Position numbers and translations under genes: made by a program. The notes under the pieces are model-generated. The model made no database searches and was not told where the DNA came from. It worked only from the letters and a program-made list of their open reading frames with translations. From positions 186,001-250,000 of the forward strand of contig JAZTXK010000078.1 in assembly GCA_045636385.1 (NCBI GenBank): 64,000 bases of DNA, written 5' to 3'. Shown piece after piece: positions 9,935 to 18,191 of the stretch (position 1 is its first letter; every line of letters begins with the position of its first letter). This DNA comes from CAG-390 sp045636385. GTDB lineage: Bacteria; Bacillota; Clostridia; Oscillospirales; CAG-272.

Positions 9935-10714
9935 TTATTTATAATCAACTCTGCCGAGGATGATCTCATTGGACAAAGTGTTCTTATCTTTTGTAAATCG
10001 CGCAAGGAACTCTACGTTTCCGTCGCCACCTTCGATGGGCGATCTTATCAAGCCGTGGAGATACAATCCGTTTTCTTCCGCGACGGCGACAACGCGCCTA
10101 ACCGCGCTCAAACGGTGTTCGGGCTTTCTTACGATTCCTCCCTTGCCAAGCGCTTCTCTTCCGCATTCAAACTGAGGCTTGATCAAGGTTACGACCTCTC
10201 CGAACTCATTCAAAAGCATTTGAAAGCGCGGGAGGATGAGGGTCTGCGAAATGAAGGAGACGTCCATAACTATCATATCTGCGTAGCTGCCTACGCTGTC
10301 GAAATTGAGGAATCTCGCATTCATTCCCTCGAGTGAAATTACGCGTTCGTCTGCTCTCAACTCCTTGGCGAGCTGATCCCTGCCCGAGTCGATCGCATAA
10401 ACTCGCTCCGCACCGCGTTTAAGTAAGCAATCGGTAAAGCCGCCGGTGGATGCACCGACGTCAAAGCAGATCTTGCCCGACGGGTCGATACCGAAGGCGT
10501 CCAATGCGGCCTCGAGCTTTAACCCGCCGCGTCCGACGTAAGCTATCGTATTTTCGCAAGATACGGAATGCTCAAGAGTTTCGTCAATCTTTTCGCTCGG
10601 CTTTTTTACAGGCTTGCCGTCGATCACTACCAAGCCGGCTTCGATCGACTTCTGCGCCGATTCGCGGCTTTTGGAATATCCCTCCGAAACGAGGTAAACG
10701 TCTACTCTTATCAT
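9935..10714 (-). CDS. tlyA: TlyA-family rRNA 2'-O-methyltransferase (S4 + FtsJ domains)
   Basis: TlyA proteins methylate ribose 2'-O positions in 16S and/or 23S rRNA, though many databases call them hemolysins. The 259-aa protein starts with an S4 RNA-binding domain (about 1-60, MIRVDVYLVSEGYSKSRE). A Rossmann methyltransferase fold with the SAM motif DVGASTGGFTDCLL (near 98-111) follows. The ATG overlaps the ispA stop as ATGA (10711-10714), a sign of translational coupling. In many Clostridia dxs sits between ispA and tlyA; it is absent here. Confidence 0.94.
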   Translation of the reverse strand: MIRVDVYLVSEGYSKSRESAQKSIEAGLVVIDGKPVKKPSEKIDETLEHSVSCENTIAYVGRGGLKLEAALDAFGIDPSGKICFDVGASTGGFTDCLLKRGAERVYAIDSGRDQLAKELRADERVISLEGMNARFLNFDSVGSYADMIVMDVSFISQTLILPRFQMLLNEFGEVVTLIKPQFECGREALGKGGIVRKPEHRLSAVRRVVAVAEENGLYLHGLIRSPIEGGDGNVEFLARFTKDKNTLSNEIILGRVDYK

Positions 10715-11604
10715 TTGTCGCGCGTCAATAAGTAATCTGCAAGCTCACAGAGGATAATACGGTCATTGAATACCGACAGCTCCGATTTTGCCTTTTCCGT
10801 AAGCTCGCGAGCGTATTCGCGCGCTCTTTCGACTGTCATAAAGGAGAGGAAGGTCGTCTTGTTTCTATCCTTATCAACGCCCACGTTTTTGCCGAGCTGT
10901 TCGAGGGAGGAGGTAGCGTCGAGTATATCGTCTACGATCTGAAAAGCAAGACCGATGGCTCTTGCATATTCTACTGCGGCGTTGTAGCGGGGATCGCCTT
11001 TATCCGTGCCTGCGGCTATGCATCCGAGCTTTGCAGCTGCGATGATGAGCGCGCCTGTTTTCTTGCTGTGAAGCTTGAGAAGAGTATCAAAATCGAGCTC
11101 TTCCTTTTCGCCGCGAAGATCTATGATCTGACCGCCGATCATACCCTCGCTGCAGGTGGCTTCTGCCAAAATTCCGATCGCATTCAAAGCAAGATGCGGA
11201 GGCATTTTGCTGTTTTCCGCGATCGTCAAAAAAGATCTGATAACGAGCGAGTCGCCCGCAAGAAGCGCGGTAGCCTCGCCGAAAACCTTATGAGAGGTGG
11301 GTTTCCCGCGGCGCATATGGTCATTATCCATACAAGGAAGATCGTCGTGGATAAGTGAAAAGGTATGCATCATTTCGATCGCCGCCGCAAGGGGCATCGA
11401 CGCTTCGGTCGAGCCACCGCAAATGCGGCAAAATTCATTGACGAGAAAGGCTCTTATTCTTTTTCCACCCGCAGTAAGGCTGTATAATTCGGCATTTCGT
11501 ACCTCTTCGGTATCACTATCCGAAAACACGCTGTAAATACCGTCCACCGCGAGGTCGACGGCGCGGGAATTCTCCGCAAGCGCCGCGGCTAATTCTTTAT
11601 TCAT
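10711..11604 (-). CDS. ispA: Polyprenyl synthetase (geranyl/farnesyl diphosphate synthase)
   Basis: This enzyme condenses isopentenyl diphosphate with allylic diphosphates to make the C15 precursor of longer isoprenoids. The 297-aa protein has the first Asp-rich motif as HDDLPCMDND (Asp 87, 88 and onward) and the second as QIVDDILD near residue 225. The GGKRIRA motif lies near 46-52. It overlaps xseB by four bases upstream and tlyA by four bases downstream. ispD and ispF elsewhere in the window belong to the MEP pathway that supplies its substrate. Confidence 0.95.
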   Translation of the reverse strand: MNKELAAALAENSRAVDLAVDGIYSVFSDSDTEEVRNAELYSLTAGGKRIRAFLVNEFCRICGGSTEASMPLAAAIEMMHTFSLIHDDLPCMDNDHMRRGKPTSHKVFGEATALLAGDSLVIRSFLTIAENSKMPPHLALNAIGILAEATCSEGMIGGQIIDLRGEKEELDFDTLLKLHSKKTGALIIAAAKLGCIAAGTDKGDPRYNAAVEYARAIGLAFQIVDDILDATSSLEQLGKNVGVDKDRNKTTFLSFMTVERAREYARELTEKAKSELSVFNDRIILCELADYLLTRDK

Positions 11605-11801
11605 TGCGCTTCCTCTCCGTTGACGATGATAAGCTTCTGCTTCGCCTTTGAAAGCAATTCGTTAGCCTCACGCACAAGGGCAACGCCCTCTTCGTAAAGC
11701 TTCATGGAATCGTTAAGCGAAGTCTTTCCGCCTTCAAGTATTCTTACTATTTCCTCAAGGCGAACCATCGCCTCTTCAAAAGAGAAATCTTTCTTACTCA
11801 T
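11601..11801 (-). CDS. xseB: Exodeoxyribonuclease VII small subunit
   Basis: XseB is the small subunit of exonuclease VII, which degrades single-stranded DNA; several copies bind one XseA. The 66-aa product has the family pattern SFEEAMVRLEEIVRILEGG near the N-terminus and LYEEGVALVREANELL further on, forming two helices. It overlaps xseA by eight bases and ispA by four, so the three genes are tightly coupled. Confidence 0.95.
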   Translation of the reverse strand: MSKKDFSFEEAMVRLEEIVRILEGGKTSLNDSMKLYEEGVALVREANELLSKAKQKLIIVNGEEAQ

Positions 11802-13020
11802 TTGTTATATTCTCACTAAATTTATTTACCCCAGTAACGGCGGCGTCGATATTACCGTCCTCAAAGCGTACCGAAACAGTGTCTCCCACGTTTAATTCCG
11901 AGACGGATGACGCAACCGCTCCGTCCTTTTGAACTATGGAATAGCCGCGCGAAAGAACCGCGAGGGGATTTAAGGCATTTATCTTTGCCAGATTTTTACC
12001 GAAAACGGATTCCTTTTCAGAAACCGTGGCGCGGTAAAGCGAATCGAGCTTTTGACTCAAATACGAGAGCTCGTCTTCTCTTATCTCGATATTGGCGATA
12101 GGGTTTGTCAGAACCTTGGAGCGCGATAGCGAGCCGAGGAACTTTTCTTTATTCTCAATATCCTTTGCGACTATACCGCGCACCGTTGTAAGAAGCGAGC
12201 TGAGCTTCAGGGCGTAATCACTAATATTGGGAACAACAAGCTCGGCTGCCGCAGATGGAGTCGGCGCACGCAGATCAGCTACGTAATCGGATATAGAGGT
12301 ATCGGTTTCGTGACCTACAGCAGAAACTACGGGAATATCGGACTCAAAGATCGTGCGGGCAAGCATTTCGGAATTAAAGGCATCGAGATCTTCACCCGAT
12401 CCGCCGCCTCTGCCGATTATAATGACGTCAACATTATTTCTTTGATTGAAATATTCGATTCCGTCGCATAAGCTCATAGGAGCGGATACGCCTTGAACAA
12501 GCGCGGGGTAAAGCTCAAGCTCTGCAATCGGCCATCTTCTGCCGAGAATATTGACCATATCGCGGATCGCCGCGCCTGTGGGAGAGGTTACGATTCCTAT
12601 GCGCTTAGGGAAGGCGGGGATAGATTTCTTCTTATCGGGATCAAACAAGCCTTCTTCCAAAAGCTTTGCTTTAAGCATCTCGAAGGAAGCAAATTTGTCA
12701 CCGATGCCTATCGGCGACATAAATCCCGCGTATAGCTGATACGCTCCGTCGCGAGGGAATACCGATACTCTTCCCCACACGCTTACTGTCATTCCGTTTT
12801 GAGGCTCAAAGCGTAATCTTGACGCATCGCGCGCGAACATAACACACTTGACGAGTGATTTCTCGTCCTTGAGCGTGAAGTAGAGATGCCCCGTTGCGTA
12901 ATGATTCTTGAAGTTTGATATCTCACCGCAAACGGCGACCGCCTGAAGCACCTCATCGGAATCGATAAGCGCCTTTACGTATTCGTTCAGTTGTGTTACC
13001 GAAAAAGCGTCATTCATCAT
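11794..13020 (-). CDS. xseA: Exodeoxyribonuclease VII large subunit
   Basis: XseA is the catalytic subunit of exonuclease VII. The 408-aa protein has an N-terminal OB fold (about 1-100, starting AFSVTQLNEYVKAL). The central nuclease domain carries GIVTSPTGAAIRDM and IIGRGGGSGEDLDAFN, then VSAVGHETDTSISDYVADLRAPTPSAAAE, all signature blocks. A helical C-terminal region binds XseB. It overlaps the Kae1-like gene by 11 bases upstream and xseB by eight bases downstream. Confidence 0.96.
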   Translation of the reverse strand: MMNDAFSVTQLNEYVKALIDSDEVLQAVAVCGEISNFKNHYATGHLYFTLKDEKSLVKCVMFARDASRLRFEPQNGMTVSVWGRVSVFPRDGAYQLYAGFMSPIGIGDKFASFEMLKAKLLEEGLFDPDKKKSIPAFPKRIGIVTSPTGAAIRDMVNILGRRWPIAELELYPALVQGVSAPMSLCDGIEYFNQRNNVDVIIIGRGGGSGEDLDAFNSEMLARTIFESDIPVVSAVGHETDTSISDYVADLRAPTPSAAAELVVPNISDYALKLSSLLTTVRGIVAKDIENKEKFLGSLSRSKVLTNPIANIEIREDELSYLSQKLDSLYRATVSEKESVFGKNLAKINALNPLAVLSRGYSIVQKDGAVASSVSELNVGDTVSVRFEDGNIDAAVTGVNKFSENITNE

Positions 13021-13987
13021 TTCGGTTGCCCGTTTCGTTCATATATTTCTTTCTGCAGATCAAAGCCACGCCGACAGCGTTGTCCGCGGAATACTGCGGT
13101 TCGGTAAAGTAGACGTTACCAAGCTTCGACAACTGCTTTTTGATAATCGAATTGCTCATTACACCGCCCGCCCATACAATGGGGAGATCTCCGTGCGCCG
13201 CACGGGCATTTTCCGCAAGCTTAGAGAGCGTTTTGGCGATGAAGGTAAAAGTATAGAGGCACACCGCCTCAGCGGCAGCACCCGAATTTATCATGCGGAC
13301 GGAATTGTTTTCAAGTCCCGAGAGATTGCAAAGGTTGTCCCGGACGGAGATCTTTGCGTTCAACTTCTCGCCCGAATAATTCAAAGCAAGCTTTTCCATT
13401 TCCGGTCCACAGGGAAATTTCAAACCGAGCGCAACGCCTATACGGTCGATAGCCTGACCCGCATTAAGGTCAGCGGTACCGCCGAGCAATTCTATGCGGA
13501 AGCCCTCGTTTTCACGTTCTACGAGAACGCATTCGGTCGTTCCGCCCGAAACGTGGAAGGCAATGAATCTTCCGTATTCTTCAAGCAAGCGAGCTTCCTC
13601 CGCGCCCGAAGTCGCGTAAGCCGCCATAATATGACCTTGCTGATGCGAGGTGCGGTACAGCGGAGCATCAGCACCTACCGCCAGCATTTCAGCCGCAGAT
13701 ATTCCCGAAAGGAAGCAGGGCATATACGAGCCCTCCTCGTCTCTCGGCTGTGTTGAAACCGCTACCGCCGTGATCTTATCACCCGTCTCCTCGAGAACTC
13801 TATGCAGGTCAGCGGTTGCCGCGGGCAGATTCTTAATATGAGCAAAGACGGCATCGGACTGTCTGAGTCCTCTTTCTCCCTGCTTGACGGGTAGGGGATA
13901 TTTGATATTTGCCAGTATCCTGCCGCACTCGTCGCACAAAGCTACCGAAGTTGTGTAATTGCTCGTATCGATTCCGCAGAAAAGCAT
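13010..13987 (-). CDS. Kae1/TsaD-like paralogue (M22 'peptidase' family)
   Basis: This 325-aa ASKHA-fold protein starts MLFCGIDTSNYTTSVALCDE and contains the HxxxH metal motif as SHQQGH, plus VSGGTTECV and the C-terminal WAGGVMSN. It resembles TsaD, which makes t6A in tRNA, but belongs to the shorter Firmicutes paralogue group often labelled peptidase M22. True TsaD usually has NHMEGH and is encoded near tsaB/tsaE; here tsaE-tsaB lie at 44342-45494 without a tsaD beside them. The start overlaps the nusB stop by one base. Its biochemical role is not known to me. Confidence 0.82.
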   Translation of the reverse strand: MLFCGIDTSNYTTSVALCDECGRILANIKYPLPVKQGERGLRQSDAVFAHIKNLPAATADLHRVLEETGDKITAVAVSTQPRDEEGSYMPCFLSGISAAEMLAVGADAPLYRTSHQQGHIMAAYATSGAEEARLLEEYGRFIAFHVSGGTTECVLVERENEGFRIELLGGTADLNAGQAIDRIGVALGLKFPCGPEMEKLALNYSGEKLNAKISVRDNLCNLSGLENNSVRMINSGAAAEAVCLYTFTFIAKTLSKLAENARAAHGDLPIVWAGGVMSNSIIKKQLSKLGNVYFTEPQYSADNAVGVALICRKKYMNETGNRNDE

Positions 13988-14403
13988 TAATTATTGCCTC
14001 CGGCGTTCTTTTCCTTAAGCACTGCGTTAAGAACACCGTTTACGAAAGGACGAACAGTTTCGCTGTCGTCATACTTCTTGATAAGCTCTATAGCTTCGTT
14101 GATGGAAACGGTATCGGGAATATCCTCACAGAAATACATTTCGAAAATCGCAAGTCTGATTGCAGCCTTGGAAACGGGAGATATTCTCGTCTTTTTCCAT
14201 CCGTTTGAATACTTTTCCATAAGACCGTCGATAAACTCAAGGTTTTCGCAAACGCCGAAATAGATACGCTTGCCAAAATCGTTGATCTCGGTTTCGCGCA
14301 TTTCGCACGCTCTCTCAAGAATAGTTTCGGGCGCATCGTCGCTTCTAAATCCCATTTCGAAAAGTAATTCGAGCGCCACCTCGCGCGCTTCTCTTCTTGT
14401 CAT
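13987..14403 (-). CDS. nusB: Transcription antitermination factor NusB
   Basis: NusB binds boxA RNA with S10 and prevents premature termination in rRNA operons. The 138-aa all-helical protein starts MTRREAREVALELLFEMGF. It contains the C-terminal block FCEDIPDTVSINEAIELIKKY and ends with FVNGVLNAVLKE, both diagnostic. The start has GGAGG a few bases upstream. It is the first gene after a near-consensus promoter (14463-14491) and heads the operon through recN and probably further. Confidence 0.97.
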   Translation of the reverse strand: MTRREAREVALELLFEMGFRSDDAPETILERACEMRETEINDFGKRIYFGVCENLEFIDGLMEKYSNGWKKTRISPVSKAAIRLAIFEMYFCEDIPDTVSINEAIELIKKYDDSETVRPFVNGVLNAVLKEKNAGGNN

Positions 14404-14462
14404 TTTAGATCCTCCAAAGGTGTGAATATTTGCATTTGGGCAAATTAATCCATAATATATAT

Positions 14463-14491
14463 ATTATAACTCAAAAATATTAAATAGTCAA
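14463..14491 (-). promoter_or_regulatory. Sigma-A promoter of the nusB operon
   Basis: On the reverse strand, TTGACT (14486-14491) and TATAAT (14463-14468) are separated by exactly 17 bases. This is a near-perfect housekeeping promoter about 60 bases upstream of the nusB start, and no other gene lies between. It probably drives the long minus-strand run. Confidence 0.85.
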
Positions 14492-14498
14492 CATTTTG

Positions 14499-14534
14499 AG
14501 TGAATAAAATTTGAAATATTCACAAAAATATTCA
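14499..14534. promoter_or_regulatory. ARG-box-like inverted and direct repeats upstream of nusB
   Basis: GTGAATA (14500-14506) and TATTCAC (14517-14523) form a perfect inverted repeat, and AATATTCA is repeated at 14515-14522 and 14527-14534. The stretch TGAATAAAATTTGAAA resembles the Firmicutes ArgR/AhrC box (TGAATAAAAATTCA type). It sits just upstream of the -35 box of the operon that encodes ArgR, and also upstream of the divergent promoter. ArgR binding is inferred. Confidence 0.45.
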
Positions 14535-14583
14535 TCAAATGCATAAATATTGCGACTTTTTGAAAAACATTTCATAAATTTAC

Positions 14584-14612
14584 TTGCATTTGTAATAATT
14601 TCGTGGTATTAT
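14584..14612 (+). promoter_or_regulatory. Sigma-A promoter of the small membrane protein gene
   Basis: TTGCAT (14584-14589) and TATTAT (14607-14612) are spaced 17 bases apart, about 37 bases upstream of the ATG at 14649. It is divergent from the nusB promoter. Confidence 0.7.
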
Positions 14613-14648
14613 TATAGCATTAGTACAATTATGTCAAAGGAACGTATT

Positions 14649-15083
14649 ATGAAAAAGTTTTGCAAGACCGCATCGGTCAGATCGGCAATTTATTTTACAG
14701 TTGCTACGATAATATTCAGCCTGCTCGTTATGTTCGGAAATTCGGGGGAGGAGCTGATCTCGCTTGACCCGAAAAGAATACTTTTTATTTACCCCTTCTG
14801 CTTGCTCTTCGCGGCGGCAAATACTCTCGTAACTTATAAAAACATCGATGGCGCGCTTCGTTGGATACTTCACGCCACTATTACCGTTTGCGGTGCATTT
14901 TTATTCCTTATCCTCCCCGCCAAGCTTGAAAGCGGATCGGGAAATTTCATGGGATTCGCACTGATAGCGTTCATTTACGTCGTAGGCGTATTAATGTACG
15001 CGTTGATTAACAAGCGTGTAAAGTCCGCAATCGTTGAGGATCGCAGATTGTCTGAAAAAACCAATACGAAAAACAAAAGATAA
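14649..15083 (+). CDS. Four-helix membrane protein of unknown function
   Basis: I chose ATG at 14649 because AAAGGA lies just upstream and a promoter precedes it; earlier in-frame starts lie inside the promoter. The 144-aa protein has four hydrophobic segments (about 13-33, 45-62, 72-92 and 98-118). The C-terminus is basic and charged (NKRVKSAIVEDRR), probably cytoplasmic. The topology resembles small Firmicutes four-TM families such as DUF3021, but I cannot assign it. It is monocistronic and ends at a bidirectional terminator. Confidence 0.75.
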   Translation: MKKFCKTASVRSAIYFTVATIIFSLLVMFGNSGEELISLDPKRILFIYPFCLLFAAANTLVTYKNIDGALRWILHATITVCGAFLFLILPAKLESGSGNFMGFALIAFIYVVGVLMYALINKRVKSAIVEDRRLSEKTNTKNKR

Positions 15084-15088
15084 AGAAA

Positions 15089-15125
15089 AACGAGAAGCAT
15101 CGCAAAGACGCTTCTCGTTATCTTT
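15089..15125. terminator. Bidirectional intrinsic terminator
   Basis: AACGAGAAGC (15089-15098) and GCTTCTCGTT (15110-15119) form a 10-bp stem. A/T-rich flanks give U-tracts on both strands. It lies between the convergent membrane-protein and EEP-lipoprotein genes. Confidence 0.85.
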
Positions 15126-15126
15126 T

Positions 15127-16521
15127 TTATTTTGTAAGGTTAAAGTCAACGAATACCGGGCAATGGTCGGATGCCTTCCATACGTCGGTACCGCGGACTA
15201 TTCCGTGAGCAACGAAATCAACGCCGTTGATACCGAAAACGTGGTCGATGCTGAGTCCGTCCCCGGGTACGCTACCGTAGCTGTAGCTGGTCTTATATCC
15301 CGTCATACGCTCGATTCTTGCGGTGAGCTCTGCGTCGGTAAAGCCGTCTGCGGTAAGATTCTTGTAGGGCTGCGAGGAGCTGTTGAAGTTGTTATCACCC
15401 GATACCATTATCGGAATATTACCGAATTCAGCAATGATCGCCTGCTTGATTTCAAGGACCTGAACTACGTTATCGAGCTTCCAGGTAGTTGCCTGCTCGG
15501 TAAGCTGCGCGGAGGTGAAGTTTTCAAAGCCCTTGTAGCTGTTGGAGCAAACTGCGCCGTGGTAATTGATCAACGCAAACTTTACGCCATCGTTATCCTC
15601 CAAAACAGCCCAGCTGAGCGATTTGGTATTGGTACCCGTGTATCTTCCGCGAAGCCATACGACATCGGATTTTACCAGCTTGAACAGCTGAGTGTTATAC
15701 ATAATGGGCGTGTAGTTGACAGTAGACGAATTATTATGCTTTTTATTGGCAAACGCATAAAAATCGGGAAGATTGTTCAGCACCTTGGTATGTACCTCGT
15801 TGTTACATTCCTGCAGACCGATGATATCGGGGAGGTATCTTGTGATAATATCAATACATTCCGCCTCGCCCTTTTTGTCTGCGCTGACCATACAACCGAG
15901 ATTCCAGGTCATTATTCTGTATTTAGCCTCGGAGTTTACAGCGATCTTGCGAAGACTCGACTCTCCCTTGATTTCGATATCAAGACCGATCTCGAGAGTG
16001 TCGACACCTCCTCTCGGCAAATAAGTTTCGATAAAGAGCGCAACTGCTGCGGCAGTCGCATATTCGTCAAAACCGAGAATGATAAGCTTATCTCCAACGA
16101 ATTTGATAACAAACTCGTCCTTCTTCAAGGTTGCATAAACGTCGTGCGACTCCTTGCGGTTGGTGATTCCGACCAGGATCTCCTTGCCTTCAATCTCGAA
16201 AACGTCATCCCTTTTCTGTCCCGTAACGAAATCATCCTTTATCGAAGTGTTCCATTCACCTTTAGAGCGCTCTCTGAATGCGGCAGCAATATCCTTGACC
16301 GCATCTATTGCAATGGCTTCCGCATAGGTACCGCGCACGAGGGTATAGTGCATCGCGTCCATATCAAAGAGAACAGCTGTCGTGGGAGCGGGCTCGGTTT
16401 CCGGTACGGTTTCGACCAAGGCCTCGGTCGATTCAACAGGTTCTTCGTTTTCACATCCGCTGAAGACAACCGTACTCAAGGTCATAGCAAGTACGAGAAT
16501 AAATAATACAATTTTTTTCAT
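15127..16521 (-). CDS. Lipoprotein with endonuclease/exonuclease/phosphatase fold
   Basis: I chose ATG at 16519-16521 because GAGGTG lies six bases upstream and the signal peptide then starts properly. The 465-aa product has a lipoprotein signal (MKKIVLF, lipid-bearing Cys 23 in FSGC) and an acidic Thr/Glu linker. The C-terminal half (from about 230) has EEP motifs: MTWNLGCM, DIIGLQEC (catalytic Glu), SGDNNFN and a final KASDHCPVFVDF. The EEP family cleaves phosphodiesters in DNA, lipids or inositol phosphates; the substrate here is unknown. Residues 70-220 match nothing I recognise. It is co-transcribed with the Cys-module lipoprotein and an XRE regulator. Confidence 0.85.
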   Translation of the reverse strand: MKKIVLFILVLAMTLSTVVFSGCENEEPVESTEALVETVPETEPAPTTAVLFDMDAMHYTLVRGTYAEAIAIDAVKDIAAAFRERSKGEWNTSIKDDFVTGQKRDDVFEIEGKEILVGITNRKESHDVYATLKKDEFVIKFVGDKLIILGFDEYATAAAVALFIETYLPRGGVDTLEIGLDIEIKGESSLRKIAVNSEAKYRIMTWNLGCMVSADKKGEAECIDIITRYLPDIIGLQECNNEVHTKVLNNLPDFYAFANKKHNNSSTVNYTPIMYNTQLFKLVKSDVVWLRGRYTGTNTKSLSWAVLEDNDGVKFALINYHGAVCSNSYKGFENFTSAQLTEQATTWKLDNVVQVLEIKQAIIAEFGNIPIMVSGDNNFNSSSQPYKNLTADGFTDAELTARIERMTGYKTSYSYGSVPGDGLSIDHVFGINGVDFVAHGIVRGTDVWKASDHCPVFVDFNLTK

Positions 16522-16537
16522 AAGTTTCACCTCATTT

Positions 16538-17170
16538 TTAGTTTTCATCAGAACATATTTTGCAAGCGCGTTCTTTTCCGCTTGCTTGCGCATCCGCCTC
16601 TGTACCGCTTAGAACATCCGCAGAGGAAGACTTCGACAGGCTTGAGCATTTTGAACTGACGTGCCATACACTTCCGTTCTTTACCCAATACACGATAAGA
16701 TTTCCGTTTAAATCGTATTCCTTGCTGTATTTTTCTTGCGTTGAGGCTTCGGCGATCACAGCTGTCGTATCGGAGACCAAAGCGGATTCGGTTTCAATCT
16801 CAAAGTCCTTTGCACATATCTTACATCCGCGTTCCTTGCCCGCTTCAAGCGCGTCAGCAATATCGCCCGATCGTAGATTTTGCGGCTCGGCTTTTGATAT
16901 ACTTGCGCAATTCAAGCTGATATGCCATACCGAACCGTTTTCGAGCCAATATAAAATCAGGCTGCCGTCCTCGGCGGTTTCCGACGGATATTTATCGGTT
17001 ACCGGCGTTGATATTGCTTCAAAGATAGATTCGATCATTTCGGGAGTTAAAACCTCTCCCGTTGAATAATCGGTTTCTTCTCCGACAAATCTTTCAACGC
17101 ATCCCGAGAATGATAAAACCGTCAAAAAAGCAAGACAGACGCAGAAAAGAATCTTAACCTTGTTACTCAT
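16538..17170 (-). CDS. Lipoprotein with two tandem Cys/His (Ada-like) modules
   Basis: The 210-aa product has a lipoprotein signal ending FSGC (Cys 24). Two repeated modules follow, near residues 70-121 and 157-208. Each reads YW..NGSVWH, then Cys five residues after the His, then about 28 residues to a terminal CKIC. The candidate metal ligands are His 83, Cys 88, Cys 116 and Cys 119, and His 170, Cys 175, Cys 203 and Cys 206. The H-x4-C...CxxC layout resembles the Ada-type zinc module found at the ends of some Firmicutes nucleases and surface proteins. Zinc binding is inferred. The start follows the XRE stop almost directly (GTG at 17171-17173 is an alternative start). Confidence 0.75.
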   Translation of the reverse strand: MSNKVKILFCVCLAFLTVLSFSGCVERFVGEETDYSTGEVLTPEMIESIFEAISTPVTDKYPSETAEDGSLILYWLENGSVWHISLNCASISKAEPQNLRSGDIADALEAGKERGCKICAKDFEIETESALVSDTTAVIAEASTQEKYSKEYDLNGNLIVYWVKNGSVWHVSSKCSSLSKSSSADVLSGTEADAQASGKERACKICSDEN

Positions 17171-17173
17171 CAC

Positions 17174-18049
17174 TTATCCGAGGAATTTTTCGAACATACC
17201 CGTTCGGTCTGCCGAATATTCATAAGCCCCTCTGTAATCTGAAAGCTCGCGGCAGCAGACCTCAAGGTCGGTGAATATAAAATAGAGCACAGGCTCGGGA
17301 ATATTATAATCGGACGACAAGAGCTTTTTGAGTAAATGATAAGCTTCCGAGAAGCGTCCGAGCTTCATCTTGATTTTAGCGTTCAGATGGTCTTCGTAAA
17401 TAACGGAATCTTCATCGTCCGAAAGAATGAAATCCCACTGTGCGTTATCTCCGTCGTTTATATTTGTCAGCAATAGGAAATATCGGCAGAAAGCATCCGA
17501 CAAGGAACGCGCCGACGGTGCGTTTGAAGTTTCGATATCGGCTACCAACGATGTGGAAACAGACGCAATGCATAAGAGATACGTATCGCTTTCGCCTATC
17601 AGATTTGCGATAGGATAGATAACGTCCTCACATTCGCGCTTAAAGCTGTCAAAAAGCTCTGCGGCTGCCCTAAGCTTACCCGCATTGAAGCAATCTTTAG
17701 CTTGATTATAGAGGCAAAGCGCGGAAACGTACTTTATCTCATCGTCCGAGCCGTCAAGATTATCACAAAGATCGCGGCAGATTTCCCAATCCCCCGCAGA
17801 ATACGCACTCTTGATATCGGGCATTCCCGCTTTTTTTCTGTAATGAAATTCTTCGCTTTCATCGGCAAGCAGATATCCCGCAGGAACTCCCAATCTTTCA
17901 GCTATATAGATAAGCGTGGGAATAGAAGGCAGTGCGAATCCGTTTTCGATGCGGCTGAGCATATTTCTCGTTATAAACTCTCCCGCGAGCTCCTGCTGTG
18001 TCATCATCTTTGCACAGCGAATATCTTTAATTTTTTCACCTATATTCAT
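17174..18049 (-). CDS. XRE-family regulator with TPR-like C-terminus
   Basis: The start at 18047-18049 (MNIGEKIKDIRC) is the only ATG that begins at the domain boundary; TTG at 18067 is an alternative. The 291-aa protein has an N-terminal XRE helix-turn-helix (about 5-60, with MTQQELAG and LSRIENG). About 220 residues of helical repeat-like sequence follow, as in RRNPP-type peptide-responsive regulators. It heads an operon with two lipoproteins and is divergent from xpt. No small signal-peptide gene is visible nearby, so the ligand is unknown. Confidence 0.82.
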   Translation of the reverse strand: MNIGEKIKDIRCAKMMTQQELAGEFITRNMLSRIENGFALPSIPTLIYIAERLGVPAGYLLADESEEFHYRKKAGMPDIKSAYSAGDWEICRDLCDNLDGSDDEIKYVSALCLYNQAKDCFNAGKLRAAAELFDSFKRECEDVIYPIANLIGESDTYLLCIASVSTSLVADIETSNAPSARSLSDAFCRYFLLLTNINDGDNAQWDFILSDDEDSVIYEDHLNAKIKMKLGRFSEAYHLLKKLLSSDYNIPEPVLYFIFTDLEVCCRELSDYRGAYEYSADRTGMFEKFLG

Positions 18050-18094
18050 TTTACATAACCGTACCAAAGACTCTTTTTATTTTATAATACAAAT

Positions 18095-18123
18095 ATTTTA
18101 TCACATTTTACCCGTTAATGCAA
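18095..18123 (-). promoter_or_regulatory. Promoter of the XRE-lipoprotein operon
   Basis: On the reverse strand TTGCAT (18118-18123) and TAAAAT (18095-18100) are spaced 17 bases apart. The -10 is extended (TGATAAAAT). It lies about 45 bases upstream of the chosen start. Confidence 0.65.
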
Positions 18124-18162
18124 CATTTTTTGATAAAAAAGCAATTTTTTCTTGATAACCTC

Positions 18163-18191
18163 TTTACCTGCGGCGAATTATGTAGTATAAT
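18163..18191 (+). promoter_or_regulatory. Promoter of xpt
   Basis: TTTACC (18163-18168) and TATAAT (18186-18191) are spaced 17 bases apart. This leaves a leader of only about 27 bases before the start codon, too short for a purine riboswitch. Confidence 0.65.
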
